NCBI GenBank assembly: GCA_942492205.1
Contig: CALODT010000001.1
Coordinates: forward strand, 62,001-126,000
Direction of reading: 5' to 3'
DNA length: 64,000 bases
Source of the DNA: UBA1847 sp942492205
Lineage (GTDB): Bacteria; Pseudomonadota; Gammaproteobacteria; Steroidobacterales; Woeseiaceae
Part shown: piece by piece, positions 63,052 to 64,000 of the stretch
How positions within the stretch are numbered: the first letter of the stretch is position 1
How the letters are laid out: every line of letters begins with the position of its first letter
Notes under the pieces: model-generated
The model's database searches: none
Seen by the model: only the letters and a program-made list of their open reading frames with translations
Told to the model about the DNA's origin: nothing
Translations under genes and position numbers: made by a program

Positions 63052-64000
63052 GTGGCGACTGCAGGCAAATATGTGCCAACGGAACGGGAACAGGCCTTCC
63101 AGGGCACAATCGAGAACCAGAAATACGAGCGCGAAATCATCAATGGCCTGGCGCCGTTCCTGAAGGACAAGGCGCCTAGCGACATCAAGAATTTCTACTC
63201 GGCGGACGAGCTCGCGGCGCTGAAGGCGCTGAAGGGCACGGAACGGGACGTCGAGGCGCGCATGCCCGTCAAGATGACGCGCCATTTTTTCGATATGGCC
63301 ACGAACAGCCAGCCTCTGCAGCGGCTTGTGAAGGCCAATCCGGACGAAACGCTCAATCTCGCCGGCTCCGAGGATCCCGGCTACCAGATGGACTTTGCGC
63401 CCGTCGAAGGGCTGTTGCACAAGTACGAAATGGGCCTGTTATACGCCGTCTCGACCTGCTCGGCGCACTGCCGCTTCTGTTACCGCGAAGAGCTGATCGC
63501 CCAGAAGGAAGTTGAGCGCCAGGATGGCACCGTGGCCAAGAAGGGACTGGCACAGATCAAGGATGTCACCGACTACATCCGGGAGCACAACAGGATGGTC
63601 GCCGCCAACGGCGGTCGACATCCGGAGACCGGTCGCGAGAAGCTCAGAGAAATCCTGTTGTCCGGCGGAGACCCGATGGTGCTGTCGAACCGCAAGATTG
63701 GCGCCTGGCTTTCCGCGCTTGCCGAGGCCGGCATCGAATCCATTCGACTCGGTACCAAGGAGATGTCGTTCTACCCGAAGCGCTTCGACGACGCGTTCCT
63801 GACCATGATGGACAACTTTCACGAGACGTACCCGGACGTTGGCTTTCGTCTCATGATTCATTTCAACCACCCGGACGAGTTCCTGCAGAAAGGGTCCGAC
63901 GGCGCCTATCTCACCAACCCCAACGGTTCGCTGAAATGGCACGAAGATACTCGCAACGCCATGGAAGGTGTCACCGCTCGCGGCTGGATTCATGTCGAAA
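63052..64000 (+). CDS. kamA: KamA-family radical SAM amino-acid 2,3-aminomutase, 3' end outside window
   Basis: At least 316 residues, running off the window. The start is GTG 63052, with GAGGTG 5 nt upstream. The radical SAM motif CxxxCxxC is CSAHCRFC (Cys136, 140, 143), in the KYEMGLLYAVSTCSAHCRFCYREEL setting characteristic of lysine 2,3-aminomutase and relatives. SGGDPMVL (SAM binding) and RLGTKEMSFYPKRF (barrel strand) follow. These enzymes move an amino group from C2 to C3 using PLP and a 5'-deoxyadenosyl radical. The PLP lysine and substrate-selecting residues lie beyond the window, so lysine, glutamate or another substrate cannot be chosen. It is divergent from the rpiR operon. It is usually oxygen-sensitive, though aerobic hosts have homologues. 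Confidence 0.9.
   Translation, partial: MATAGKYVPTEREQAFQGTIENQKYEREIINGLAPFLKDKAPSDIKNFYSADELAALKALKGTERDVEARMPVKMTRHFFDMATNSQPLQRLVKANPDETLNLAGSEDPGYQMDFAPVEGLLHKYEMGLLYAVSTCSAHCRFCYREELIAQKEVERQDGTVAKKGLAQIKDVTDYIREHNRMVAANGGRHPETGREKLREILLSGGDPMVLSNRKIGAWLSALAEAGIESIRLGTKEMSFYPKRFDDAFLTMMDNFHETYPDVGFRLMIHFNHPDEFLQKGSDGAYLTNPNGSLKWHEDTRNAMEGVTARGWIHVE

Noticed and set aside
58233..64000. Clostridial-type lysine fermentation cluster
   Set aside because: KamDE, Kdd, Kce and Kal are not in the window; only KamA, CoA-transferase and thiolase functions overlap.
1..64000. tRNA, rRNA, prophage, integrase, toxin-antitoxin or defence genes
   Set aside because: Looked for on both strands; none could be supported.

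Overview
The window reads as chromosome of a high-GC Gammaproteobacterium. The features behind this are outer-membrane lipoproteins, DjlA, YccF, YjgN-type DUF898 and DUF454 proteins, TonB/ExbB/ExbD-like energisers, and TPR proteins with an N-terminal membrane module. Many exported degradative enzymes and large surface proteins would suit a marine or sediment Woeseia-like lineage, but that placement is inference. I see no rRNA, tRNA, CRISPR array, prophage or transposase gene. The only mobile-looking material is a family of short palindromes with GGGGACATTCC / GGAATGTCCCC arms, spread over intergenic sites.

Layout. 1-9.1 kb: end of an ABC1/UbiB kinase-like gene, a truncated paralogue of a TPR membrane protein and its full-length relative, exported proteins of unknown role, and a Na+/Ca2+ exchanger family protein. 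9.1-13.2 kb: a small membrane methyltransferase-like protein, YccF, and two exported ureohydrolase (arginase)-fold proteins in tandem; one has intact metal ligands and one has lost several. 13.5-25.6 kb: a Tat-exported BBE-like flavoenzyme, DjlA, a giant surface protein with 29 NPAIL-type pentapeptides that is broken by a one-base frameshift, a downstream duplicate of one of its domains, and a sulfatase lacking the formylglycine cysteine.

25.8-45.8 kb: eleven same-strand genes that look like one envelope machine. They encode a small exported protein, a TPR/coiled-coil periplasmic protein, two TPR lipoproteins, a small acidic exported protein, a TolQ/ExbB-like channel, two TolR/ExbD-like proteins (one naturally Asn at the proton-carrying Asp), and a TonB-like protein with an AgmX/PglI-type C-terminus. 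Two giant surface proteins follow: a DUF11/SdrD-B-like repeat protein, and a protein with three OmpA-like domains and a C-terminal beta-barrel. The core resembles the myxobacterial Agl-Glt/Nfs machinery. I infer a proton-driven trans-envelope device acting on the surface proteins, with unknown output.

45.8-58.2 kb: exported nitrogen-compound hydrolases (a third ureohydrolase-fold protein, a lipoprotein amidohydrolase, an acetamidase/formamidase), then housekeeping and small envelope genes: DUF454, a DsbA-like protein, YjgN-like plus M48 protease, Nudix, alpha/beta hydrolase, a DoxX-like protein, a VOC protein divergent from an HTH-cupin regulator, a DUF4124 protein and a TlpA-like thioredoxin.

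58.2-64.0 kb: a catabolic cluster. A KamA-family radical SAM aminomutase (running off the window) is divergent from an RpiR regulator, 3-oxoacid CoA-transferase A and B, a thiolase and a beta-amino-acid aminotransferase. Read in order these give: alpha-amino acid to beta-amino acid, to beta-keto acid, to beta-ketoacyl-CoA, to acetyl-CoA plus a shortened acyl-CoA. With lysine this would match the biochemically described Pseudomonas beta-lysine route rather than clostridial lysine fermentation. The two strongest candidates for an undescribed system are this cluster and the 25.8-45.8 kb envelope machine.
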